Part shown: piece after piece, positions 1 through 9,700 of the stretch
Layout of the letters: every line of letters starts with the position of its first letter
Position numbering within the stretch: the stretch's first letter is position 1
Assembly: GCA_944384155.1 (NCBI GenBank)
Contig: CALWSG010000054.1
Span: forward strand, 29,672-93,671
Length of the DNA stretch: 64,000 nt
Direction of reading: 5' to 3'
Source of the DNA: an uncultured Lachnospiraceae bacterium
GTDB taxonomy: Bacteria > Bacillota > Clostridia > Lachnospirales > Lachnospiraceae
Made by a program: the position numbers and the translations under genes
The notes under the pieces: generated by a model
Database searches by the model: none
What the model was told of the DNA's origin: nothing
What the model saw: only the letters and a program-made list of their open reading frames with translations

Positions 1-146
1 TCCATCATATTATGAATAATCTTTTTTGTAGTAGCAGCATCATGCTCTATGGCATTTGCAATTTTTTCTATCTCAACGGAATCTCCCATTGTAAAAAGAA
101 TTGCCTCTATTATTGCCTCATATTTCCGGATTTCCACTTCTGTCAT
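1..146 (-). CDS. scpB: Segregation and condensation protein B, N-terminal part
   Basis: Partial gene running off the left edge; the start codon is at 146. The visible N-terminus begins MTEVEIRKYEAIIEAILF and continues into a winged-helix-like segment, as expected for ScpB, the dimeric partner that binds the kleisin ScpA in the SMC-ScpAB condensin. It follows scpA with a 29-bp gap, the usual scpA-scpB order. The family assignment rests on about 48 residues plus synteny. Confidence 0.85.
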   Translation of the reverse strand, partial: MTEVEIRKYEAIIEAILFTMGDSVEIEKIANAIEHDAATTKKIIHNMM

Positions 147-175
147 ACCGTACCTTTCATTTATGCTAAATATGG

Positions 176-937
176 TTATTGATTTGCAGCCATAAGACTG
201 TTGCTTTCTATTATAATATCGTCAAATATATTCTCCTGAGATATTGTTATTTCACCTGTTTTCATCATCTCAAGTATGGCAAGAAAGGACACTATAATAT
301 GCATCTTACTTTTCTGATTTTCAAGAAGGCTCCTAAAGCTGAAGCTTCCTTTCAGCCTTACATAATCTCTTATGTAATTAATCTTGTCCGTAAGGCTCAC
401 TTCTTCCTTTTCTATATTGCCGAATTTGCTTCTTATAGGGTCTACCTTGTCTTCCTTACGCTTCATTACAGACTGGAATACTTGGTTAAGCTTTATAAGA
501 TTAACATCTTTCAAAAGGCTGTCCAAATCTAAAGGAGCTTCATATTTAAGAACCTCCACCGGAACAGTCGGCTTTTTAAATAATGAACGTCCTGCATCAA
601 GCTCTCTGTCTCTTAACTCCAAGGACATATACTTATACATTTTATATTCCAAAAGCTTTTCAACAAGCTCATCTCGCGGATCCTCCTCTTCTCCCTCATC
701 ATTTACCTGTTTTGGAAGAAGCATTTTAGATTTTATATCTATAAGAGTAGCTGCCATTACAAGAAATTCACTTACAACATTTAAATCCTGCCTGTCCATG
801 TTATTTACATAATCAAGATATTGGTCTGTTATCTCTACTATGGGAATATCATATATATCTATTTTATTTTTATCTATAAGGTGAAGCAGAAGATCCAAAG
901 GACCTTCAAAAACCTTAAGCTTTACAGGTATAGCCAT
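176..937 (-). CDS. scpA: Segregation and condensation protein A (kleisin)
   Basis: 253 aa, the normal ScpA length. The N-terminal signature KLKVFEGPLDLLLHLI is followed by the conserved KIDIYDIPI and ITDQYLDYV stretches, then a charged middle and a C-terminal winged helix. ScpA bridges the two SMC heads in the bacterial condensin that compacts and segregates the chromosome. The start at 937 is preceded by a GAGAGG ribosome-binding site. scpB follows directly, and the upstream neighbours are cell-wall genes, as in other Firmicutes where scpAB lies near dacF or dacB. Confidence 0.95.
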   Translation of the reverse strand: MAIPVKLKVFEGPLDLLLHLIDKNKIDIYDIPIVEITDQYLDYVNNMDRQDLNVVSEFLVMAATLIDIKSKMLLPKQVNDEGEEEDPRDELVEKLLEYKMYKYMSLELRDRELDAGRSLFKKPTVPVEVLKYEAPLDLDSLLKDVNLIKLNQVFQSVMKRKEDKVDPIRSKFGNIEKEEVSLTDKINYIRDYVRLKGSFSFRSLLENQKSKMHIIVSFLAILEMMKTGEITISQENIFDDIIIESNSLMAANQ

Positions 938-975
938 ATTTTTAGCCTCTCGTCTCTTTTTTCACAAACTACATT

Positions 976-1869
976 TTAACAGATTTCTTTGTTTTTTCCA
1001 AGACCTTTTTCCGGCACAAGTGTAATGATTACCGCTTCAGGCATATTAAAAAGCCTGAAATGTATTGTATGGTCTCCAAGCCCTGATGTTACAAGCATTT
1101 TTTTGTGATTTTTTTCATATACTCCGTATGAGTACTTGGGAAAGAGCTTGTAATCCCTTGAAACTACTCCCCCGATAAAAGGAAGCCTGACGGTTCCTCC
1201 ATGATTGTGACCGCATAAAACAAGATCTATGTTTTCTTTTGCATATTCATCAAAAAATTCAGGAGAGTGAGCAATAAGAATCCTGTATCCTTCTTTTCCT
1301 TCTCCAAACAAACTGTTATTTATCTTGAAGTTGTCCCTTCTGTCATAAGCCTCCTCATCTATCTCTAACCCCGTTATTATTAAGGTATTCCCGTCATTCT
1401 TCCATATACGCGTTTTGTTATTTAGAAATTCTATATCCGGATTTTTTATCATTCCCATATATGCATCATATAAAGGATTTTCTTTTCTTCTGTTCTTTAC
1501 TCTTGTTTCATGATTGCCAAATGTATAATACACAGGCATTTTTCCCATTAATCCATTTAAAAGTGCCGCACTATTACCGCAATAGTCATATGGATTTGTA
1601 TCTCCTATATTTCTTTTTCCAACTAAAAGATCTCCTCCTATAATAAGGAAGCTGCATTTATGTTTCTCAAATGCTTCTATAACTGATTTGTTGTCTTTGC
1701 CGTACAGACAATTATGCAAATCAGTTATAAAGCCTATTTTTATCTCCTCTGTAATTTTATCCGTTACAAAATTGTATTCCTTTACCTTAAAATGCTTCAC
1801 CTCATAACGGCTTCTTAATATAATACATGCCCCGGCCACCCCACATAACACTAAAATTATATATATCAT
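976..1869 (-). CDS. Membrane-anchored metallophosphoesterase (YaeI/YkuE type)
   Basis: 297 aa. An N-terminal hydrophobic segment (residues about 1-19) probably anchors it, followed by a calcineurin-like fold. The metal-binding motifs are in order: D-L-H near residues 50-52, GGD near 78, GNHE near 118 and CGHNHGG near 220. Members of this family hydrolyse phosphomonoesters or diesters such as UDP-diacylglucosamine or related lipid precursors, but the substrate cannot be read from the sequence. An AGAGGA ribosome-binding site supports the start at 1869. It sits between scpA and a penicillin-binding carboxypeptidase, so an envelope role is plausible (inference). Confidence 0.85.
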   Translation of the reverse strand: MIYIILVLCGVAGACIILRSRYEVKHFKVKEYNFVTDKITEEIKIGFITDLHNCLYGKDNKSVIEAFEKHKCSFLIIGGDLLVGKRNIGDTNPYDYCGNSAALLNGLMGKMPVYYTFGNHETRVKNRRKENPLYDAYMGMIKNPDIEFLNNKTRIWKNDGNTLIITGLEIDEEAYDRRDNFKINNSLFGEGKEGYRILIAHSPEFFDEYAKENIDLVLCGHNHGGTVRLPFIGGVVSRDYKLFPKYSYGVYEKNHKKMLVTSGLGDHTIHFRLFNMPEAVIITLVPEKGLGKNKEIC

Positions 1870-1918
1870 TTATATTTCCTCTTTACTGTTTGTTATTATC
1901 ATATATTACACCATGTAT

Positions 1919-3166
1919 TTATAACCACAGCATATTTACTGCCTTCTTTAAATATTCCTTAAATCCTGCCTTTTCTATGCTTCCATCTGATATTATGTCT
2001 ACACTTCCCACAAGCTTATCACCCAGATAATATTCTGCTTTACCTACCACATCTCCTTTTTTTACAGGTGCAGCCAACTCTTCCTCCATAACTATCTTCT
2101 TTTCTATAGCATCTATATTCTCACCGGTGGTGCTCAAATATGAAAAATCACCGGCATATTTGCAGCTTATTTCACTTTCTATGCCTCCCTTGACTTTAAC
2201 TGTTCCGGGAATATCATCATTAATAGACCTGTAAAGCTTACAGTTGGCATATCCGTAATTAAACAGTGTCACAGCCTCCTTAAATCTTACCTTATAGTCA
2301 GGTGCAGCCATTATCACTGCAATCAAATCAATATCATCTTTTCTTGCAGTTGCACTTACACAATATTTTGCCACACTGGTAGAGCCTGTTTTTAATCCCG
2401 TAGCCCACTGATATTGCTTTAACAGCTTATTTGTATTGGCAAGACCAAACTCACTTGTTCCCTTATCAGTAACATGAGTTATATTTTCCATCCATATGGT
2501 TGAGTAATTAAATATTTCCGGATATTTTGTTATAAGCTCCTTTGACATTATAGCCACATCTCTCGCAGATGTATAGTGATTTTGTGAATCTGTCAGACCA
2601 CAGCAATCCTCAAAATGAGTTGAGGTCATTCCGAGACCTTTTGCCCTTTCATTCATACGATTTACAAATTCCGTTTCACTTCCTGCTATGTATTCTGCCA
2701 TAGCCACACTTGCATCATTGCCTGAAGCTACTACTATACATTTTATAAGAGTCTCCACAGACTGCACCTCACCTGTTTCAAGAAATACCTGTGAGCCTCC
2801 CATGGACTTGGCATACTCTGATGTTGTAACACTGTCCTCCAAGGTTATTTTACCTTCACTTATGGCATCAAATATCAGTATAAGTGTCATAATCTTTGTA
2901 ATACTGGCAGGACTAAGCTTTTCATCAGGGTTATGCTCATATATAACCGTTCCCGTAGATGCCTCCATCAATATTGCTGACCTGCATGTAAGACCCAAAT
3001 CAGCCTCTCCTGCCGTTTCAGACACTTCTTCACCTGCCGTATCTTCTGCTGCAATCTCTGTTTCTTCTGTTTCCCACAGACTTATCCCTCCTGCCATTCC
3101 CTCTCCGGTGATTACAAGAGCTAAAGCTAACGACAAAAACAGGGAAAAGATTCTTTTTATATTCAT
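1919..3166 (-). CDS. dacF: D-alanyl-D-alanine carboxypeptidase, DacF-like (S11)
   Basis: 415 aa. It has a Sec signal peptide and an acidic linker, then the penicillin-binding domain with SxxK (S88-I-T-K91), SGN (about 148-150) and KTG (about 259-261), and a C-terminal PBP5-like beta domain ending in an amphipathic membrane helix. It removes the terminal D-Ala from peptidoglycan stem peptides outside the membrane. The ATG at 3166 was chosen because GGAGGAATTT lies directly before it; the ATG 12 bp upstream would place that site inside the gene. Position near spoIIM, deoB and scpAB matches dacF of Bacillus, so a forespore role is likely but inferred. Confidence 0.9.
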   Translation of the reverse strand: MNIKRIFSLFLSLALALVITGEGMAGGISLWETEETEIAAEDTAGEEVSETAGEADLGLTCRSAILMEASTGTVIYEHNPDEKLSPASITKIMTLILIFDAISEGKITLEDSVTTSEYAKSMGGSQVFLETGEVQSVETLIKCIVVASGNDASVAMAEYIAGSETEFVNRMNERAKGLGMTSTHFEDCCGLTDSQNHYTSARDVAIMSKELITKYPEIFNYSTIWMENITHVTDKGTSEFGLANTNKLLKQYQWATGLKTGSTSVAKYCVSATARKDDIDLIAVIMAAPDYKVRFKEAVTLFNYGYANCKLYRSINDDIPGTVKVKGGIESEISCKYAGDFSYLSTTGENIDAIEKKIVMEEELAAPVKKGDVVGKAEYYLGDKLVGSVDIISDGSIEKAGFKEYLKKAVNMLWL

Positions 3167-3218
3167 AAATTCCTCCAAAGAAATTCTTATAATATATTAG
3201 TAATCTTTTCCCAAAAAT

Positions 3219-3266
3219 ATGCAATATTTTTTTATATGCAATATTTTTTTATATACAATATTTTAT
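3219..3266. repeat. 17-bp AT-rich tandem repeat
   Basis: Two exact copies of ATGCAATATTTTTTTAT (3219-3235 and 3236-3252) and a third degenerate copy (ATACAATATTTTAT) lie between the LTA-synthase-like gene and dacF. No gene fits here. It may reflect replication slippage and could affect promoter geometry for dacF. Confidence 0.7.
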
Positions 3267-3280
3267 GCGTTAATTTTTAA

Positions 3281-5446
3281 TCAGATGTTCTCCGTATCCT
3301 CTGAATTTTCTTCCTGCTCTACAGTTATATACATATATTCATCAGTAGTACTTATTACGGTTTTTGATTTCCACATTTGCTTTACAACAACAACATCCAA
3401 CGACTTTAATTCAGGAACATATGCCAAAAGCGTGCTTTCATCAATATAAATAGTATCACACTTCTCATCATTTACAAACACATGACTGTAGCTTGTAAAG
3501 TTATTGCCCTTAACAACTATATAACCCGGCTCTACCGTTTCAGTGTCGGCATCTGTTCCCTCATCATCACCTGTGATTTTATCAATCAAAGACTCATTAT
3601 CCTCTTCATCATCATCCGCAGGTCTTGGTATGGGATTATTAATATCCTCAGGCATCACACTTGTTATTTCAATAGGATATGTTCCCATCTGCATATCTGT
3701 TGCCACATATGGATTGCTTCCTCCAAATACATATCTGTCACCGTAGAGAATATCATATTCCAGTTTTTTAAGTGCAGATAAGTAATCATCTTCATTCTGA
3801 TATACCTGATGGAACTTATTAATTATGCCCTCATCCATATTTAGTGACTGCAAAATCCTTGAGCCTAACTGATATGTTTCTATATCCTTATTTTCCAGGC
3901 TGTATCCGTAATTACTCCATATTACATATTCTGTCTGGTACAGATTTTTATTAATGAGATCCTCCTCTGTAAGTCCGAGACTAGGCAGGTGGTCTCCATA
4001 CATTACAAGAATAACCTCCTCATCATAATTGGATAATTCATTTATAAGCTCCCCGATAAACAAATCCATCTCATGTATCTGATTTGCATAGTAAGTAAAC
4101 TGATTTAACTTTTCCTCGTCATCTATTCCGCCTGTTATCTGTATATAAGGCTCCTCCAGCACTTCATATGAAGGATAGGAGCCATGTCCCTGAACGGAAA
4201 TAGCATATACATAATCCTGCTCCTCCGTTGATTCCAATGTTTTCATTATCTCATCTGTAAGAATACTATCCTTTACCCAGCCAAGAGGCGTAAATTCTTC
4301 CGGATTCATATATTCAACAGATGTATAAGTATCATATCCAAGATTTTTAAATACCTGGTTTCTTGAATAAAAGCTTCCCGTATTATTATGAATTGCATGA
4401 CTGGTATATCCGTATTCCCTTAAGATATAGCTTAAGCTTTCACATGTTTCAGTTTTTAATATTGTCTTATAAGGGAACTCACCTACACCAAAGTCCTCCA
4501 GATTCATTCCCGTCATAATCTCAAACTCAGTATTCGCCGTTCCATAGCCCACATTATTTACCGTAAGATATCCTGATGTATACTCCTGCTTAAGACTTGT
4601 AAAGTTTGGGGTGGCAGGTGTGTTAAGCTGGATATCCGTTACATTTGTAAGGTCTATAAAGGATTCGAGCTGCAGGAAAATAATATTTGGAGTTTCTACA
4701 TTATCTGCATCTACTGTTGTTACACTCTCAATTTTTTCAGCTATGCTTTTTATATCCTCATTATTATATGTTTCAGGCTTCTCCACTCCCACGCTTATAA
4801 AGCTATATGAAAAGCAGTATGAAAAACCATAATCAAGATATGCAATAGTCATATTAGGAAACTTTACGGATACTCTGTCAAGTGCCTGTCCTATATTTGC
4901 AGACAAAATCATCACCAGCCACACTACCGCTATATATATTCCGCTTCTTATATAGTTGATTTTTTTGTCATACTTAGGTGCTTTATACCATATAAATATT
5001 ATTCCTGCAAACACTGCCAGTATAATAATTACAAGGAATATAAGCTGTAAGTCAGACATATACTTGTCAAATACATCTATAACCGATTTTAAATCCTGCA
5101 TATCGCTGTATGAAAAAGGTGTTTCTCTGTTGGATTTAATAATAAAATTAGCTATCCCCATACCTATCCACACTATTGACAAAAGTATAAGTGCAGGTAT
5201 TCTTTTTCTAAGGAGAAGAGTAATGGAAAGAATAGCCATTATAATCATCATATTTATGAAAAAAACATCAAAGGATGTAATCATAAACTTCAAACACTCT
5301 ATAAAAGAACGTCTGTTTAATGTCTCCACCACAATATTAATAAAAAACGGCAATATGAAATATAACAAAACCGTTATTCTTTTATTTTTGTCCTGCCAAA
5401 TTTCTTTTAAATAAATTTTTACCTTTTCCTTTATCTTATTATACAT
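3281..5446 (-). CDS. LTA-synthase-like sulfatase-fold phosphoglycerol transferase with C-terminal IPT/TIG-like domain
   Basis: 721 aa. Five predicted membrane helices lie in the first ~190 residues, followed by an extracellular alkaline-phosphatase/sulfatase fold. Recognisable motifs are NIIFLQLESF (first metal ligand region, with Ser in place of the nucleophilic Thr seen in LtaS), MTGMNL and YGDHLPSLG. Such enzymes transfer glycerol-phosphate or phosphoethanolamine onto glycans or lipids at the outer membrane face. An acidic linker (DDDEEDN) and a ~100-residue tail with YIVVKGNNFTSYSHVFVN follow; this resembles an IPT/TIG immunoglobulin-like domain, which classical LtaS lacks. Substrate unknown. 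Confidence 0.85.
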   Translation of the reverse strand: MYNKIKEKVKIYLKEIWQDKNKRITVLLYFILPFFINIVVETLNRRSFIECLKFMITSFDVFFINMMIIMAILSITLLLRKRIPALILLSIVWIGMGIANFIIKSNRETPFSYSDMQDLKSVIDVFDKYMSDLQLIFLVIIILAVFAGIIFIWYKAPKYDKKINYIRSGIYIAVVWLVMILSANIGQALDRVSVKFPNMTIAYLDYGFSYCFSYSFISVGVEKPETYNNEDIKSIAEKIESVTTVDADNVETPNIIFLQLESFIDLTNVTDIQLNTPATPNFTSLKQEYTSGYLTVNNVGYGTANTEFEIMTGMNLEDFGVGEFPYKTILKTETCESLSYILREYGYTSHAIHNNTGSFYSRNQVFKNLGYDTYTSVEYMNPEEFTPLGWVKDSILTDEIMKTLESTEEQDYVYAISVQGHGSYPSYEVLEEPYIQITGGIDDEEKLNQFTYYANQIHEMDLFIGELINELSNYDEEVILVMYGDHLPSLGLTEEDLINKNLYQTEYVIWSNYGYSLENKDIETYQLGSRILQSLNMDEGIINKFHQVYQNEDDYLSALKKLEYDILYGDRYVFGGSNPYVATDMQMGTYPIEITSVMPEDINNPIPRPADDDEEDNESLIDKITGDDEGTDADTETVEPGYIVVKGNNFTSYSHVFVNDEKCDTIYIDESTLLAYVPELKSLDVVVVKQMWKSKTVISTTDEYMYITVEQEENSEDTENI

Positions 5447-5475
5447 ATCTTATAACCTTGCTCCTTTTCATGCTT

Positions 5476-6084
5476 TTAATAGAATATCTTTTCTTCATCT
5501 ATTACTTCATATTTCCCCTGATTAAGCCTTACAATTATAACATTGCAGTTTTTCTGAACTCCTCCCTTCCAGAAATCCTCCGGCTTATTTTGCTTTATAT
5601 GGGCCATAAGTGCTTTGTTTATGGCACCATGTGCCACTATCATCACCCTTGTAAAAATTTCTTCATTTGCCTCTATTTCACTGACAAGAAAATCTCCTGC
5701 CCGCTCCTTAAGTGCATCTATTGTTTCTCCCTGCTCATCAGGCACATACAAATGAGGTGCATCAAAAAAGTGTGTAAAATGTGACAAGGGATCCTTTTTC
5801 ATATCCTCTATTTTTTGTCCCTCAAGCTTTCCAAAACAAAGTTCTTTTATTCTTGAATCAGTAACGATAGGTATATCTCTGTCCCCTCTTATATAGCACG
5901 CTGTATCATATGCTCTTTTTAATGGGCTTGAATATATCTTATCAAAATATACATCCTTCAGTGCCTCGCCTGTTTTTTTTGCAAGATTTATTCCGTTTTC
6001 ATTTAACATAATATCGGCACTTCCCTGAAGCCTTCCTTCTTTATTCCATACGGTCTGACCGTGCCTTACAATATATAATTCCAT
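5476..6084 (-). CDS. Histidine phosphatase family protein (phosphoglycerate-mutase-like)
   Basis: 202 aa. The N-terminus MELYIVRHGQTVWN carries the RHG signature with the phospho-accepting His8; the second catalytic His is in MIVAHGAINKALM. Cytoplasmic; the family includes cofactor-dependent phosphoglycerate mutases and broad phosphatases, and the substrate is not predictable. The ATG at 6084 has a GGAGAAAT ribosome-binding site; a GTG 27 bp upstream does not. It overlaps the 3' end of the upstream YfcE-type gene by 19 bp, so the two are probably translationally coupled. Confidence 0.88.
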   Translation of the reverse strand: MELYIVRHGQTVWNKEGRLQGSADIMLNENGINLAKKTGEALKDVYFDKIYSSPLKRAYDTACYIRGDRDIPIVTDSRIKELCFGKLEGQKIEDMKKDPLSHFTHFFDAPHLYVPDEQGETIDALKERAGDFLVSEIEANEEIFTRVMIVAHGAINKALMAHIKQNKPEDFWKGGVQKNCNVIIVRLNQGKYEVIDEEKIFY

Positions 6085-6614
6085 AATATTTCTCCGTCTA
6101 TTGCCTTCCACTGTGCCATTTTATCATCTAAAATCATGTACCCGTTTTTACTGTTTTCTTTTGGAATAGATACCGAACCGGGATTCATGTATATATACTT
6201 GCCTCCACAAAGCTCCTTGCACACCGGCACATGAGTGTGTCCGTGGAGAAGTATATCTCCCTCCTTTAGCTTTGGCAGTGAAGTTTCATTATATATATGT
6301 CCGTGTGTGGCAAATATCATTCTCCCTGCCACATAGAATACGGCATATTCTGCCAAAACAGGAAAATCAAGAACCATTTGGTCTACCTCTGCCTCACAGT
6401 TTCCTCTTACACATAAAAGCTCACTGCTAATATTGTTAAGAAGCTCTATAACCCTTTTAGGTGCATACTCCTTTGGCAGATCATTCCTTGGACCATGATA
6501 TAATATATCTCCTAAAATAACAAGTCTGTCACACCTCTCCCTTTTATATGCCTCTATCATTTTTTCGGCATAATAGGAAGAACCGTGTATGTCAGATGCT
6601 ATCATAAATCTCAT
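6066..6614 (-). CDS. YfcE-type metallophosphodiesterase
   Basis: 182 aa, full length for the MJ0936/YfcE family. Metal-binding motifs are DIHG (about residues 8-11), GD in VILGDILYHG, GNCE, ATHGH and HGHTHVP. These enzymes hydrolyse artificial phosphodiesters in vitro; the natural substrate is unclear. First gene of a two-gene unit with the histidine phosphatase that starts inside its last codons. A DNA phosphodiesterase or nucleotide role cannot be separated on sequence alone. Confidence 0.88.
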   Translation of the reverse strand: MRFMIASDIHGSSYYAEKMIEAYKRERCDRLVILGDILYHGPRNDLPKEYAPKRVIELLNNISSELLCVRGNCEAEVDQMVLDFPVLAEYAVFYVAGRMIFATHGHIYNETSLPKLKEGDILLHGHTHVPVCKELCGGKYIYMNPGSVSIPKENSKNGYMILDDKMAQWKAIDGEILWNYIL

Positions 6615-6718
6615 AATTTTTATCCTTCCTTTGTCTTATCTTTACTGTTTCTCCTGCTGATAAGTCACTATATCACATTTTGGAATAAAATGCAAATAAA
6701 GTATGTTTTAATATATTT

Positions 6719-6750
6719 AAAAGAGACATGGGATTTAAGTCCCATGCCTC
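6719..6750 (-). terminator. Rho-independent terminator after nifJ
   Basis: Read on the minus strand, GAGGCATGGGA and TCCCATGTCTC pair around a 6-nt loop and are followed directly by TTTT. It lies 40 bp past the nifJ stop. Confidence 0.85.
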
Positions 6751-6789
6751 CAAACAATTAATGCTCCGCCAAGCTAAAGCACTTTACTT

Positions 6790-9700
6790 TTATTCGTACA
6801 GACTTGCCAGCTTTGTGAGATACTCATACTTATCTGATGCTGCTTTCTCTGCTTTCTCAAATAATTCCTTAGCTCTCTCAGGATTGCTTCTTTCAAGAGC
6901 ACTGTAACGAACCTCGTTCCTTAAGAAATCACAGTACTCTGTTGTTGGAGCCTTGCTGTCCATTATAAACGGATTCTTTCCGGCTTCTTTAAGTCTTGGG
7001 TCAAATCTGAACAGATGCCAGTAGCCTGATGTAACGGCTTTCTTTTCTTCTGTCTGCGCACCGCTCATACCACCCTTAATACCATGATTAATACATGGAG
7101 CATAAGCAATAATAATGGATGGTCCCGGATAGCTTTCCGCCTCCACAAATGCCTTTATACACTGATTCATATCTGCGCCCTGTGATATCTGTGCAACATA
7201 TACATATCCGTAACTCATGGCAATCTGTGCAAGGTCTTTCTTCTTAACGTCCTTACCACCTGCCGCAAACTGTGCAGTTGCTCCAATAGGTGTAGATTTA
7301 GATGACTGACCTCCCGTATTAGAATAAACCTCTGTGTCAAACACCAGAATATTTACATCCTGTCCGCTTGCAATTACGTGATCTAATCCGCCAAATCCAA
7401 TATCATATGCCCAGCCGTCACCGCCGAATATCCACTGTGATTTCTTTGATAAGAAATCCTTATAAGGAAGAATTTCCTTTGCCTTATCACAGCCGCAGGC
7501 TTCAAGTGCTGCAACAAGCTTATCTGTAGCTGCACCGTTTAATGCACCTGACTCAAATGTATCAAGATATTCCTTTGCTGCCGCCTTAACATCTTCTTTA
7601 TCTGTATTTTCAGCAAGATACTGAATTTTTTCCTTTAAGCCCTTTCTTATTGCATTTTGGGCTAACTTCATACCAAAGCCAAATTCTGCGTTATCCTCAA
7701 ACAATGAGTTGGACCATGCAGGTCCCTTTCCTTCCGGAGTTACAGTATATGGTGTAGAAGGTGAGGAGTTGCCCCAAATAGATGAACATCCGGTTGCGTT
7801 GGCAATATATGCCCTGTCACCAAATAACTGTGTCATAAGCTTTGCATACGGTGTCTCACCGCAGCCTGCACATGCTCCCGAATACTCAAGAAGCGGCTGC
7901 TTAAACTGGCTTCCCTTAACAGTTGTCTCCTTAAACTTTTCAAGAACCTCAGGTTTCTTAGGAAGCTTCTGACCATAATCAAATACCTTCTGCTCATTTA
8001 ACTGTGACTCCAATGACTTCATTGTAAGAGCCTTATTGCCCTTCATTCCCGGACATACTGTTACACATGAACCACATCCCGTACAGTCAAGTGCAGACAT
8101 TGTCACTGCAAACTTAAGTCCCGGAATGCCTGTTAAATCCTTTGACTTTGTTCCCTCCGGAGCATTTGCAAGTTCCTCCTCTGTCATTGCCACAGGTCTT
8201 ATAACTGCATGAGGACAAACATATGAACAGAAGTTACACTGAATACAGTTTTCAGGTATCCACTCAGGAACATCTACTGCAATTCCTCTCTTTTCATATG
8301 CTGAGGCACCTGAAGGTGTTGTACCGTCAACATAAGGAAGGAATGTTGATACAGGCAGACTGTTGCCCTCCTGTGCGTTAATATGCACCTGCACATTATT
8401 GACAAAATCAACTACGTCCTTTCTGTCTCCGCTAACTCTGCGTGTAAGGTCTTCACTATCTGCATTCTTCCAGCTTTCAGGAATTTCAACCTTAACTACG
8501 TCTGTTGCTCCTCTGTCAATGGCATTGTAGTTCATCTGTACAATATCATCGCCCTTTTTGCCGTATGCATTCTTAGCGGCAGCCTTCATATATTCAATAG
8601 CTTTTTCTTCAGGAATAATATTGGCAAGCTTAAAGAATGCTGACTGAAGAATTGTATTAATTCTTCCTCCAAGTCCTATTTCTTTTCCAATCTTTATGCC
8701 GTCGATTGTATAGAGACTTATATTATGATCAGCAATATATTTTTTTACCTGTCCCGGAAGATTTTCCTCGAGACCTGCCAAATCCCACTCGCAGTTGAGA
8801 AGGAAGGTTCCGTTATCCTTAAGATCCTGAACCATATTATATTTTCTTACATATGACGGATTATGACATGCCACAAAGTTTGCCTTCTTAATAAGATATG
8901 TTGACTTAATTGGCTCTTTACCGAACCTTAAGTGAGATATGGTGACACCTCCTGACTTCTTAGAGTCATAATCAAAATATGCCTGTGCATACATATCTGT
9001 ATTGTCGCCAATAATCTTTATTGAATTCTTGTTTGCACCTACAGTACCGTCTGCACCAAGTCCCCAGAACTTACAGCATATAATAGATTCAGGCGCTGTG
9101 TCAGGATTCTCTGTAACAGGAAGAGAAAGATTTGTAACATCATCTGTAATACCTATTGTAAACTTCTTCTTTTCCGTATTTTTGTAGACTGCCACTATCT
9201 GTCCCGGAGTTGTATCCTTTGAACCAAGTCCATAGCGTCCTGAAAATACAGGAACATTTTTAAACTTACTTTCCTTTAATGCCGCAACAACATCAAGATA
9301 AAGAGGCTCTCCCAATGCTCCCGGCTCCTTTGTTCTGTCAAGTACGCTAATCTGCTTAACAGTGTCAGGGATAACGTCAATTAAATGCTTAACACTAAAT
9401 GGTCTGTAAAGTCTTACCTTTACCACACCTACCTTTTTGCCCTGCTTTGTAAGATAATCTATAGTTTCCTCTATTGTTTCACATACAGAACCCATAGCTA
9501 CAATAACATGCTCTGCATCAGGTGCTCCGTAATAGTTGAACAATCTGTAATCTGTTCCAATCTTAGCATTAACCTTATTCATATAAAGCTCCACAACTTC
9601 CGGAAGCTTGTCATAATACTCGTTGCATGCTTCTCTTGCCTGGAAGAAAATATCAGGATTCTGTGCCGAACCTCTCTGGCATGGGTGATTAGGATTTAAG

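Noticed and set aside
179..812. Two plus-strand frames opposite scpA
   Set aside because: Shadow frames with low-complexity Ser/Ile composition; scpA on the other strand explains the region.
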